From Nitrospirota bacterium (GTDB taxonomy: Bacteria > Nitrospirota > Thermodesulfovibrionia > Thermodesulfovibrionales > Magnetobacteriaceae): a DNA stretch of 64,000 nucleotides. Position numbers and translations under genes: made by a program. The stretch's first letter is position 1; every line of letters begins with the position of its first letter. Positions 8,332 to 15,701 of this stretch are shown here, in pieces. Where the stretch lies: the NCBI GenBank assembly GCA_015233895.1, contig JADFXG010000004.1, positions 104,013 to 168,012 on the forward strand. The letters are read 5' to 3'. A model generated the notes under the pieces. That model saw only the letters and a program-made list of their open reading frames with translations, did not search any database and was not told the DNA's origin.

Positions 8332-9363
8332 TTAAATGAGCTTTTTACTTGTTAACTCACTTTTTAAATAGGCATAGTATATCGGAGCCGCAATCAGGCC
8401 GGCCATCCCGAAAGCCGCCTCCATAACAAGAATCGCAAGCAGGATTTCCCATGATTTGGAGTGTATCTTTGAGCCAACAAGCTTAGCGTTTAAAAAATAC
8501 TCAAGTTTATGTATTAATATCAGGAAAACCAGCGACGCTATAGCTGCATTGAACGACTGGCTCAAACTTACAACAATTATAGCACTATTGGAAAACAGAT
8601 TACCAATAACCGGTAACATTCCGGTTATAAATGTGACCGCAATCAGTGTCTTAGCAAGATGCAGATGAATACCAAAAAATGGCAAAATAACGACAAGGTA
8701 AAGCGCAGAAAAGACTGTATTTATGGCTGAAATACTCACCTGTGCAAACACAACGCCCCGAAATGATGAAACCAGCCTTGAAACACTGTCTGTCAATGCT
8801 CTTGCTAAAGGGCCACAGCTGTCCTCATCATGGTGTGCTTCATTAAGAGCTACAAGAACTCCTATCACCATACCTATTAGAATATGTGCAGCAGCCATAG
8901 CAGCCTCACGGCCAGCCGTTTGCAGTTGGCTTGCATGTTGGCGCAGCCATTCAGCCGCAGCAGTCTTTAACCCTTCAGCATCTGAGGGCAAATACTCGGT
9001 AATCCAGTGAGGAAGCGAATTCAGGGAGTTATCCACGATGTCTGCCATTTTTTTAAGTAAAACAGGCAAACTATCTGCGCTGTTACGAAAAAAATATACT
9101 ATTGCAATAACCAATAACGAAAGTGACACAAGCAATAAAAACACAAGCAGAGAAACCGTTATCAGCTTTGAACCATGTCCACTCATGCCTTTAAACCTGA
9201 TATGATGGGAAAGTATAGAGATAAACTCATACACAACCAGACCGGCTAATAGTGCCGGAAGCAGATGCATCTTAAGTACTAAAATCAGTGCCGTTGTTAC
9301 GATAAACCATGAAATATAGTCATAAACCGGCACTGAGGTTTCATTTGAACCATTAATATTCAT
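8332..9363 (-). CDS. AI-2E family (PerM-type) permease
   Basis: A 343-residue integral membrane protein with about eight hydrophobic segments in the arrangement of the AI-2E transporter family (PF01594): paired N-terminal helices near 15-45, one near 65-90, a polar loop with helices, then hydrophobic segments from about 155 to 335. The late segment GMLPVIGNLFSNSAIIVVSL and the C-terminal GMAGLIAAPIYYAYLKSEL fit the family's conserved P..G and AP motifs. Family members export AI-2 or act as Na+/H+ exchangers, so the substrate is unknown. It lies 50 bases upstream of hflX on the same strand and may share its transcript. Confidence 0.85.
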   Translation of the reverse strand: MNINGSNETSVPVYDYISWFIVTTALILVLKMHLLPALLAGLVVYEFISILSHHIRFKGMSGHGSKLITVSLLVFLLLVSLSLLVIAIVYFFRNSADSLPVLLKKMADIVDNSLNSLPHWITEYLPSDAEGLKTAAAEWLRQHASQLQTAGREAAMAAAHILIGMVIGVLVALNEAHHDEDSCGPLARALTDSVSRLVSSFRGVVFAQVSISAINTVFSALYLVVILPFFGIHLHLAKTLIAVTFITGMLPVIGNLFSNSAIIVVSLSQSFNAAIASLVFLILIHKLEYFLNAKLVGSKIHSKSWEILLAILVMEAAFGMAGLIAAPIYYAYLKSELTSKKLI

Positions 9364-9676
9364 AGATTGCAGGCATCCGTTCAGATAAAAGTGTCATAAT
9401 GTCATGATACTCTATAAATGCCGTTAAAGTCAAAAATTTATTTAAAGTCCAATGTATAAACTTAGGTTTCATCAGCTCTTCATAAAAGCTATACTGACAG
9501 GAAATTTGTTTGTGATGCTCTAAAACAATTTATCAATTTCCATTTCTTTCATTCGGTAATGTCATTTTACACTACCGCATAGATATATATAACCTGTTGT
9601 GAATTTGTGTTCAAGGACACGTATGTTATGGCAGTTGTCGCTCTCAATCATATTATCTCCCTGACATAAAAGCAAA
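9364..9676. other. Intergenic region, 313 bp, no gene seen
   Basis: AT-rich sequence between the Crp/Fnr gene and the permease gene, both on the minus strand. I see no coding frame, RNA structure or convincing repeat; it probably holds the permease promoter and the terminator of the regulator gene, but no clear motif stands out. Confidence 0.5.
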
Positions 9677-10447
9677 TTATATTGCACTGAGATAGCAGCT
9701 TATTTTAGCTTTGTTAACAACAATATTATTAGAATCATTTCCACTTATTAACTCTTTATCTCTGAATTTTGCGAGGATTCTTGTAGCAACCACTCTAACC
9801 GTACCAACAAATGCTGCGATGTCGCTGTGAGTTAGTTTTACTAAAAATTTGCCGTCCACATCCTCTGAATAATCGTGTAAAAGTCTGAGAATCCGTGTGT
9901 CCAGGGTTTCATAGACAATTTCTTCTGTTTTCAAGTATAAATTTTGCATTTTATTTCCCAACTCTTCTAAAAACATTGGACCGTATTTATCAAATTTTGA
10001 CATCAGCACCCTTTTATAAACACTTACTGGCAGGATAAAAACCTCAGAGGCTTCACTTGCTACAGCGTTTAATTGAAGTTTGAGGTCGTTCAGCAAAAAG
10101 AAATTCATTCCTTTGCTGATATATTCAAAAACAAAAATCCTTTTGCTTTTTTTAATCTCCATTTTAACAGAGCCTGATTTTACAAAAAACATGAATTTCT
10201 GTATGTCCATACTGTTTAATAATAACTTGTGTTTATTTGTTTTTTTTGTCGTTATAGATTTCTTTAAAAACAGAATATCCTCATCGTCCATAAAAGAAAG
10301 CATCGGAAATACTCTTAAATCATTGATAATCTTTTCGTCATAGTGGGATTTTGACAACATCTGGCCGTAAATTGCCGTTATCGCCTCACTGTACAACGAT
10401 AACTTACTTCTTTGCAGCGTTGGCGTGTATGACACGTTAGTCTCCAT
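9677..10447 (-). CDS. Crp/Fnr-family transcription regulator
   Basis: A 256-residue regulator. Residues 50-160 form a cyclic-nucleotide-binding-like beta barrel (FPMLSFMDDEDILFLKKSI at its start, FFVKSGSVKMEIKKSKR as the barrel strands), followed by a dimerisation helix (EELGNKMQNLYLKTEEIVYE) and a C-terminal HTH_Crp domain with LTHSDIAAFVGTVRVVATRI as the helix-turn-helix. The phosphate-binding cassette residues of true cAMP-binding Crp (RGE..) and the cysteines of Fnr are absent, so the effector is unknown. ATG at 10447 has a GGAGGG ribosome site. It stands alone, with repeat-rich DNA upstream. Confidence 0.88.
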   Translation of the reverse strand: METNVSYTPTLQRSKLSLYSEAITAIYGQMLSKSHYDEKIINDLRVFPMLSFMDDEDILFLKKSITTKKTNKHKLLLNSMDIQKFMFFVKSGSVKMEIKKSKRIFVFEYISKGMNFFLLNDLKLQLNAVASEASEVFILPVSVYKRVLMSKFDKYGPMFLEELGNKMQNLYLKTEEIVYETLDTRILRLLHDYSEDVDGKFLVKLTHSDIAAFVGTVRVVATRILAKFRDKELISGNDSNNIVVNKAKISCYLSAI

Positions 10448-10559
10448 TTATTACTACCCTCCATTTGTTGAAATGCTAAAAAGCGTAGTATCAGAGTAAC
10501 ATGGCAACACTTACAGATGACTTACAGATTTGGAATTTTTTTGGGGGACCGTTATTATG

Positions 10560-10807
10560 TTATACCGAGTTGCTGCCAAAAAGGTAATATAATGTAATGG
10601 TGGAGAAAAAGGACTGGATCCCGCAACAAGTGCGGGATGACAAAGGGTGGTGCGGGATGACAAAGGGTGGTGCGGGATGACAAAGGATGGTGCGGGATGA
10701 CAAAGGATGGTGGGGTTACTCTCCTATCATTCTGTCCCTTTCCTGTCATTCCTGCGAAGGCAGGAATCCATGTCTTTTATTTATATCTTTGAGCGTAACT
10801 TGGTATT
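10560..10807. repeat. Possible MITE-like element with ATACCgAGTTgC ends
   Basis: The segment is bordered on the left by TTATACCGAGTTGCTGCC and on the right by the near-complement of the same motif (GCGTAACTTGGTAT). Between them lie GGATCCCGCAACAAGTGCGG, the 20-bp tandem repeat and the well-known intergenic motif CATTCCTGCGAAGGCAGGAA, which is itself a hairpin. It contains no real gene. A related ATACCGAGTAGCA end recurs at 45408. Non-autonomous element is an inference. Confidence 0.45.
10631..10710. repeat. 20-bp tandem repeat, four units
   Basis: Four units of TGCGGGATGACAAAGGGTGG start at 10631, 10651, 10671 and 10691; the last two carry A instead of G near the end (GGATGG). A small open frame across it on the minus strand is repeat-derived. 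Confidence 0.95.
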
Positions 10808-10857
10808 AACTATTGGTAGATGGTTTTCTGAGAAATAAAAACTTATGGGAAAAAACA

Positions 10858-10989
10858 TTAACTGCAAAGGTAATCTCCATAATATATTTCGTCATCTTCA
10901 ACTACAGATTTAACAAATTCCTCATCATCCATTCTGAATACACCAAAGTAGTTGTCGGTTTCATCAAGAAAATAAATCTTAAAATCCAT
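10858..10989 (-). CDS. Small acidic protein of 43 residues, unknown
   Basis: Starts MDFKIYFLDETDNYFGVFRM and ends YYGDYLCS. The start ATG overlaps the last codons of the large ATPase regulator gene in another frame and has a strong GGAGG ribosome site nine bases upstream, inside that gene, so translational coupling is likely. The protein is strongly acidic in its second half (DDEE, EDDE). I recognise no family. The good ribosome site and gene-like composition argue that it is real. Confidence 0.5.
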   Translation of the reverse strand: MDFKIYFLDETDNYFGVFRMDDEEFVKSVVEDDEIYYGDYLCS

Positions 10990-13900
10990 CACTTTTTTCC
11001 TCCAAAAACGCAATTTTAACCTTATACGTTTCCCCGTTATCAGTATCAGTTTCAATTAACTTGCGGTAGCACATGAGAGCAGCCTCCCATTTTTTATGTT
11101 TTATAAAGAACTGCCCTGAGGTTTTACAATAATTAATGAATTTTTGTTTTATCTTTTCTCTGTTAGCTAAAGCCCAGGGTTTATCCTCATCAGCCGGCAG
11201 AAAATCTCCCCTATAGAGGTCTAAAGCCTGTTCAAACAAAGCGAAAACAGTATCACAATTGTTTTCTTTTGTATCGTTTTTCAAAAGCTGTTCCGATTTC
11301 TTTAACAAATGCTCAAGTGCAAACACATCACTCCATACGACTTTACGATTAAGCTTAATATAACCGTTTGAGTAATTGATGACATCCTTATTTTGAAAAA
11401 AGCTGCGCAGACGGTGAAGTGTTGTGTTAAATGATATTTGAGCAAGGTCTCCGTCAGAATCCGGCCACAGAGTGTCTGCAATGCACTGTCCGGGCTGCTC
11501 CATGCTGCCAAAAGAAGTCAAAGCCTTTAACAATGAAAACGGCATCTTTTGAACTTTGCCTGACAAAGACACCGGCCTGCCGTCAACTTGTATCTGAAAT
11601 CGTCCTAAGGCATATATTTTAACCTGCCACGGCCAGTCCTTTATTTCCATACACGAGTCATCGGCAGTCATGCCAATGCTTTTTATGACAGACTTTACAT
11701 AGTCAACTTCAATGCCAAGAGCCAGTGCCTTTTTATATATTAGAAAGTTTGCCGGATAAAAATAACTGAAGATGAAAGCTCCATTTTGTTTTGAAAACTC
11801 AATAGCTTCCTTAAAATAATCGCTAAACGATGTGTCATCTCCGGTATGTGCACTTATCAGAGATTTCATTATAAGACATAGATATTCTGCAAACGGGCTT
11901 TTTGTGCGCTTTCCAATTTCCATAATTTTAAGAAAATACCTATCGGTTTTCTCATATTGGCCTGCTTCAATCAAGACATTAACCAACGCATAGGTATGAA
12001 TCATTGCAAGAAATGGGGAGCCGGATTCCACTGCCGCTTTTAGCGAGTTCTCGGCATAGTATATAGCCTCAGAGAATTTACCACAGCGTGCGGCTATCAG
12101 TGATGATTGATGGTTGTAGTATATAAGTTCAAAACTTTGGAAGGTCTTTCTTGACTCCAACATTCTATTTAGGTATTCCTGAGCTTTATTAACATCGTCT
12201 TTTTGCAGTAGTGCATGGATCATCTGTCCGTACAACGCAAGCTCAAGAAATTCTATTCCGGTATCACTGGAAATAGTTAATCCCTCTTCTACAGCCTTAA
12301 TCATCTCATCGGGCTGGCATGCAATTAGATAATACAAGGCCTTTGTTCTTAAATACATTAATTTTTGCAAATCCGAATATTTCTTATACTCTGGATACAG
12401 GGTATCCAAAACTCCTTTGGCAGCATTAGCTCTGCCATTCCATATATAGTAAAAAATTAAATTGGAGCCTAAAAATAGTTTATTGGTGCTGCTACTGTCA
12501 TTATTTATTATCTTAAGTGCATGTGACTCAAACCTGGTCATCATATAGTGGCCTGGATCTCTAAAAAGCAGTGCAGAAAAAACGCTTGCAATAACACGCT
12601 CCTCTACATCTTTTGAGGGAAATTGCGCCTCCATGTCATAAATGTTTTCAAATTCCTCTATCCAGTAATCCAGTGGAGCAAAATTTCTTAATTCATAAGT
12701 GTATGTGTTTACGATATTGGACCAACTTAAAAAAATGCCGCAATAATAATTTAATTCTTTGAATTTCTTATATGATGTTTCAAAGTAAAGCCTTGCTTCA
12801 AGCGGATTTTCCGAAAGCAGACACGTCCCTTTCCAATAGATAACCCACGGGTTTGCGTTTATAACAGACTCCGGCACACCCTCGATACATTCAATAACGA
12901 GTTTTGTGCGTCCCTGATCTAACAGCGTCTTAACATTGAGGTAAATAATATTTATAAGCCTGTCCCATGCTTTTACAGCACTGTATAGTTTGGCGGCCTC
13001 ATAAAAAAAGCCGTGTTTTTCAAGAGCCTGAGCCGTCTTAAATTGCAACTCAGCGTATTTTTCACCCAGTGTTTCCCTCGCATGGACTTTGAGAAACTCG
13101 CTGAACAGATCGTGATATTTATACGACCTGCCGCCGACTTTGCGAACCTCCGTAAAAAAAGGATGATTTGTAAGATACTGCAGGATTCGTTTAGCTGATG
13201 TGCCGCCAGTTAGCTCATTGGCCAATTCCACAGTAATTTCAGGACACAGGCTGGTCTTTATGAGAAAATCCTTTATAAGGGGATCTTTTTGCTCAAAAAT
13301 CTCTTCTGATAAATAACTGAAAATCTCCTCATTTGACATATCCCGGCTCAAAGGCTCAATGTCATCAGCTTCAGTTAACCTCTTAGATAATAAGACTATC
13401 CCAGATGCCCATCCTCTGGTAACATTGTGTAACACTCTAAAATTATCTTCCGTTACGACACCCCTAACACCAAGATTTACAAGCTCCTTTGTCTCCTCAA
13501 GCGTAAAAAATACGTTTTCCCAATAAAGACTGTTAAGCATACCGGAGACTTTTAGTGATGAGTACGCAGAGGGAGCATGCGTTCTGCTTATTACTATTAT
13601 TTTAAGCCATTGTGGGATAACCGAAAAGGATCGCAGCAGACTGTCATGAAACAAATCATCAGTAACGGTATGAAAATCGTCAAAGACAATTATAGTTGTT
13701 TTTTTTAATAAACTGTAAAGCTCCTCGAAATAATTTAATACAAATGTGTGCAGCCCATATTCATTTGTAAGCGTAGGAAGCTCTGTTTTAAGTCGAAAAT
13801 TGGTTTTTACCGCTAATCCAATGTGATAAAAAAATGACGACAGCTCATTGTCCCTTTCATCAATCCTGTACCACAGACAGGGGGATTTCTTATGCTCGAT

Positions 13901-14107
13901 ATAAGAGGAGACGAGAGTAGTTTTACCGGAACCGGCAGGGGCCGAAATCCACAGTATAGGCGCAGAGGAAAACAACGATTCTACCTCATTAAAAAGTCTT
14001 TTCCTTTTTAATATCTTTTTGTAAACAGGCCTCGTCAGCTTTGACGAGTATTTTTGTAACATGACGCTGCCGTCTTGCGCTAAGGCGCCCTTTGCTAAAT
14101 TGTGCAA
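10979..14107 (-). CDS. MalT/LuxR-like ATPase regulator with C-terminal BTAD domain
   Basis: A 1042-residue STAND-type signalling ATPase. The P-loop WISAPAGSGKTTLVSSYIEH lies near residues 53-72 and a Walker B-like TTIIVFDDFHTV near 138-149. The NB-ARC-like part continues to about 360 (YKYHDLFSEFLKVHARETLG is typical of MalT-family proteins) and a long alpha-helical TPR-like superhelix fills about 380-820. Instead of a LuxR HTH the C-terminus carries a SARP-like winged helix (IYALGRFQIQVDGRPVSLSG, then SFNTTLHRLRSFF) and a bacterial transcriptional activator domain (GDFLPADEDKPWALANREKI). Such proteins bind an inducer through the superhelix and then oligomerise to activate transcription. It lies 39 bases after the alpha/beta hydrolase gene, probably one operon. 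Confidence 0.88.
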   Translation of the reverse strand: MHNLAKGALAQDGSVMLQKYSSKLTRPVYKKILKRKRLFNEVESLFSSAPILWISAPAGSGKTTLVSSYIEHKKSPCLWYRIDERDNELSSFFYHIGLAVKTNFRLKTELPTLTNEYGLHTFVLNYFEELYSLLKKTTIIVFDDFHTVTDDLFHDSLLRSFSVIPQWLKIIVISRTHAPSAYSSLKVSGMLNSLYWENVFFTLEETKELVNLGVRGVVTEDNFRVLHNVTRGWASGIVLLSKRLTEADDIEPLSRDMSNEEIFSYLSEEIFEQKDPLIKDFLIKTSLCPEITVELANELTGGTSAKRILQYLTNHPFFTEVRKVGGRSYKYHDLFSEFLKVHARETLGEKYAELQFKTAQALEKHGFFYEAAKLYSAVKAWDRLINIIYLNVKTLLDQGRTKLVIECIEGVPESVINANPWVIYWKGTCLLSENPLEARLYFETSYKKFKELNYYCGIFLSWSNIVNTYTYELRNFAPLDYWIEEFENIYDMEAQFPSKDVEERVIASVFSALLFRDPGHYMMTRFESHALKIINNDSSSTNKLFLGSNLIFYYIWNGRANAAKGVLDTLYPEYKKYSDLQKLMYLRTKALYYLIACQPDEMIKAVEEGLTISSDTGIEFLELALYGQMIHALLQKDDVNKAQEYLNRMLESRKTFQSFELIYYNHQSSLIAARCGKFSEAIYYAENSLKAAVESGSPFLAMIHTYALVNVLIEAGQYEKTDRYFLKIMEIGKRTKSPFAEYLCLIMKSLISAHTGDDTSFSDYFKEAIEFSKQNGAFIFSYFYPANFLIYKKALALGIEVDYVKSVIKSIGMTADDSCMEIKDWPWQVKIYALGRFQIQVDGRPVSLSGKVQKMPFSLLKALTSFGSMEQPGQCIADTLWPDSDGDLAQISFNTTLHRLRSFFQNKDVINYSNGYIKLNRKVVWSDVFALEHLLKKSEQLLKNDTKENNCDTVFALFEQALDLYRGDFLPADEDKPWALANREKIKQKFINYCKTSGQFFIKHKKWEAALMCYRKLIETDTDNGETYKVKIAFLEEKSDGF

Positions 14108-14146
14108 ACCTGCTGCCCTCCCCTATTTGGTACAAGTTTCCGTATT

Positions 14147-15052
14147 TTAGTGTGTATTTAAAAAGTCATTGAGTATCCTGAAAAATTCCTCCTTTTGTTC
14201 GATGTGATAACAGTGTGATGCACCCTCAATTACGTAAAACTGTGAATCTCTTGTGTTTCTGTGATAATTCTTAACCGTATCAGGGTGAATCTCGTCGTGT
14301 TGGCCACAGATATAAATCACAGGCAGGATTATATCTTTTAGTCTGTCTGTTAAATCAAAATCAGCGATTACACCATCCTGATGAAACGCACTTTGACCTA
14401 CAAAGCGGCTGAATATCAGGTGATTTATACAGGCTGCACTTCTAAGTAAGCAGTCTGGCCAGGGCTGAGTCACACAGAAATGATGGCTATAGAAAACCAT
14501 CATAGCCTCGTTATATTTATCTGATGTGAAATCCACCTGAGTGCGGCAATTATTAAGAGTGTCCCGCACATCTTTAGGCAGCGACTCCACCCGCCGTAAC
14601 ATATCCGATGTGAGAGTTTTAGCATTTAACACAGGGCTTGCCATAATCAGACTTGCTATATAGCCAGGGGTTCTGTCTAATACAAAAGAAAGGGAAATCA
14701 TAGCGGAAACACAATGAGCTAATATGTGGTATTTGGGATAATTCAACTCTTTACAGAGCGCATCTATCTCATCAAAAAAAACGTCAAATGTCCACTCTGA
14801 GATATTTACATTTCCACCAGAGTTTCCGCACCCTCTTTGATCGTAAAAAATCACCGGTCTGTCTGAGGAAAGCTCAGAAATTGGCTCCATGTAGTCATGC
14901 GAAAGAGCAATTCCATTTACTACCAGCAGCGGCACACCCGGTTTATCGGCCCCATAGACCGAGTACCAGAGGTTATAGTCCGGCATATTTACATACCCAG
15001 TTTTTAAATCAACCACGCTCCTACCCTCAAGCTTTACAACATAAACACACAA
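14147..15052 (-). CDS. Alpha/beta-hydrolase fold protein with Cys in the nucleophile elbow
   Basis: About 290-300 residues with proline-iminopeptidase-like layout: WYSVYGADKPGVPLLVVNG, then VIFYDQRGCGNSGG (oxyanion and D-Q-R-G region). The nucleophile elbow, usually G-x-S-x-G, reads AHCVSAM near residue 111, so cysteine sits where serine is expected. The acid is likely in YICGQHDEIHPD and the histidine in IEGASHCYHIEQKEEF. A Cys-Asp-His triad is known in dienelactone hydrolase; the alternative is loss of catalysis and a sensing role, which would suit its place upstream of the ATPase regulator. The start is uncertain: TTG 15052, GTG 15016 or ATG 14986. Confidence 0.8.
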   Translation of the reverse strand: MCVYVVKLEGRSVVDLKTGYVNMPDYNLWYSVYGADKPGVPLLVVNGIALSHDYMEPISELSSDRPVIFYDQRGCGNSGGNVNISEWTFDVFFDEIDALCKELNYPKYHILAHCVSAMISLSFVLDRTPGYIASLIMASPVLNAKTLTSDMLRRVESLPKDVRDTLNNCRTQVDFTSDKYNEAMMVFYSHHFCVTQPWPDCLLRSAACINHLIFSRFVGQSAFHQDGVIADFDLTDRLKDIILPVIYICGQHDEIHPDTVKNYHRNTRDSQFYVIEGASHCYHIEQKEEFFRILNDFLNTH

Positions 15053-15144
15053 AAATCACCAAAATGTTTAGTTGCAATAACAGCTATGCAAATAAAGCGC
15101 CAGAACCACCCTTCAGAAATAGTACACAAAAGTCACCAAAATGT
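15047..15144. repeat. Pair of 21-bp direct repeats upstream of the hydrolase gene
   Basis: ACACAAAAATCACCAAAATG(T) at 15047-15067 and ACACAAAAGTCACCAAAATG(T) at 15124-15144 differ by one base and are 77 bp apart, roughly seven helical turns. They lie between the divergent hydrolase/regulator operon and the small + strand gene, a fitting place for operator sites of the ATPase regulator or another factor. Confidence 0.7.
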
Positions 15145-15170
15145 CAAGATAAAATTTAAAATCTTTGTCT

Positions 15171-15200
15171 TTTACATTTTTAAATAGCATTTGGTATAAT
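15171..15200 (+). promoter_or_regulatory. Sigma-70 promoter, probable leaderless start
   Basis: TTTACA at 15171-15176, 18 bp spacer, TATAAT at 15195-15200. The downstream ATG (15207) begins six bases after the -10 box, just where transcription should start, so the message would have no leader. Confidence 0.6.
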
Positions 15201-15206
15201 ACTCAT

Positions 15207-15515
15207 ATGGCAACTAAGATTGATATGCTGGAGGTGTTTGAAAGGCTTAAAGCAGCAGAACTAAGCAAGAAAGCGGCTAACGAGATTGTTGAAAAACCCG
15301 CCACAAGATCAGATGTTGATGAAATCTTAATCGAGTTAAAGAAAGTTCTTGCGACAAAAGCAGATTTAAAAGCTGAGGTTGACAGATTGATTGCTCAGCT
15401 TAAAAAGACCAGGCTTGTTATAATGATAAATTTTATACTCATTGCTTTGCTCATTATTGCAAATAACAGTGGGGTTTTAAACCATATAACCAGTCTGTTG
15501 GGTATTGATAAATAA
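15207..15515 (+). CDS. Small coiled-coil protein with C-terminal membrane anchor
   Basis: 102 residues. The N-terminal two thirds is a charged helical/coiled-coil stretch (MLEVFERLKAAELSKKAANE, KATKADLKAEVDRLIAQLKK-like), then one hydrophobic segment LVIMINFILIALLIIAN and a short tail. The pattern ATKxDLKxE resembles DUF1640/CCDC90-type small proteins often found near mobile or toxin genes, but no function is known. I start at ATG 15207 rather than 42 bases upstream because the upstream codons overlap the -35/-10 promoter. No ribosome site precedes the ATG, in line with a leaderless message. Confidence 0.65.
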   Translation: MATKIDMLEVFERLKAAELSKKAANEIVEKPATRSDVDEILIELKKVLATKADLKAEVDRLIAQLKKTRLVIMINFILIALLIIANNSGVLNHITSLLGIDK

Positions 15516-15535
15516 CTCTGGGATGTCAACTTTCT

Positions 15536-15656
15536 TCAATGCAGTCGGGCAATGGCCCTGTGCAACGGCGCGGTGTGAACCCCGTCAGGCCCGGAAGGGA
15601 GCAGCGGTAAGCGCTTGCTACGTGTGCCACAGTAAGTCTTTGCCCGGTTGCATTGA
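15536..15656 (+). ncRNA. ffs: Signal recognition particle RNA (4.5S type)
   Basis: The domain IV core GGTGTGAACCCCGTCAGGCC is followed by CGGAAGGGAGCAGCGGTAA, the tetraloop and asymmetric-loop sequence bound by Ffh. The outer strands CAATGCAGTCGGGCAA and TTGCCCGGTTGCATTG pair to make the long stem. With dnaX, ybaB and recR downstream this is the classic bacterial neighbourhood. Ends are set by the stem and are approximate. Confidence 0.95.
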
Positions 15657-15701
15657 GGAAAGATTCTTTGCCTTATAACCTGAGTTAACGGAGCGTGTTT
15701 T

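Noticed and set aside
10631..10710. Possible CRISPR array
   Set aside because: The 20-bp units are directly adjacent with no spacers and no cas genes are present.
10555..10749. Small minus-strand frame with repeated SFVIPH-like peptides
   Set aside because: It is only the translation of the 20-bp tandem repeat and nearby intergenic hairpins, without a ribosome site.
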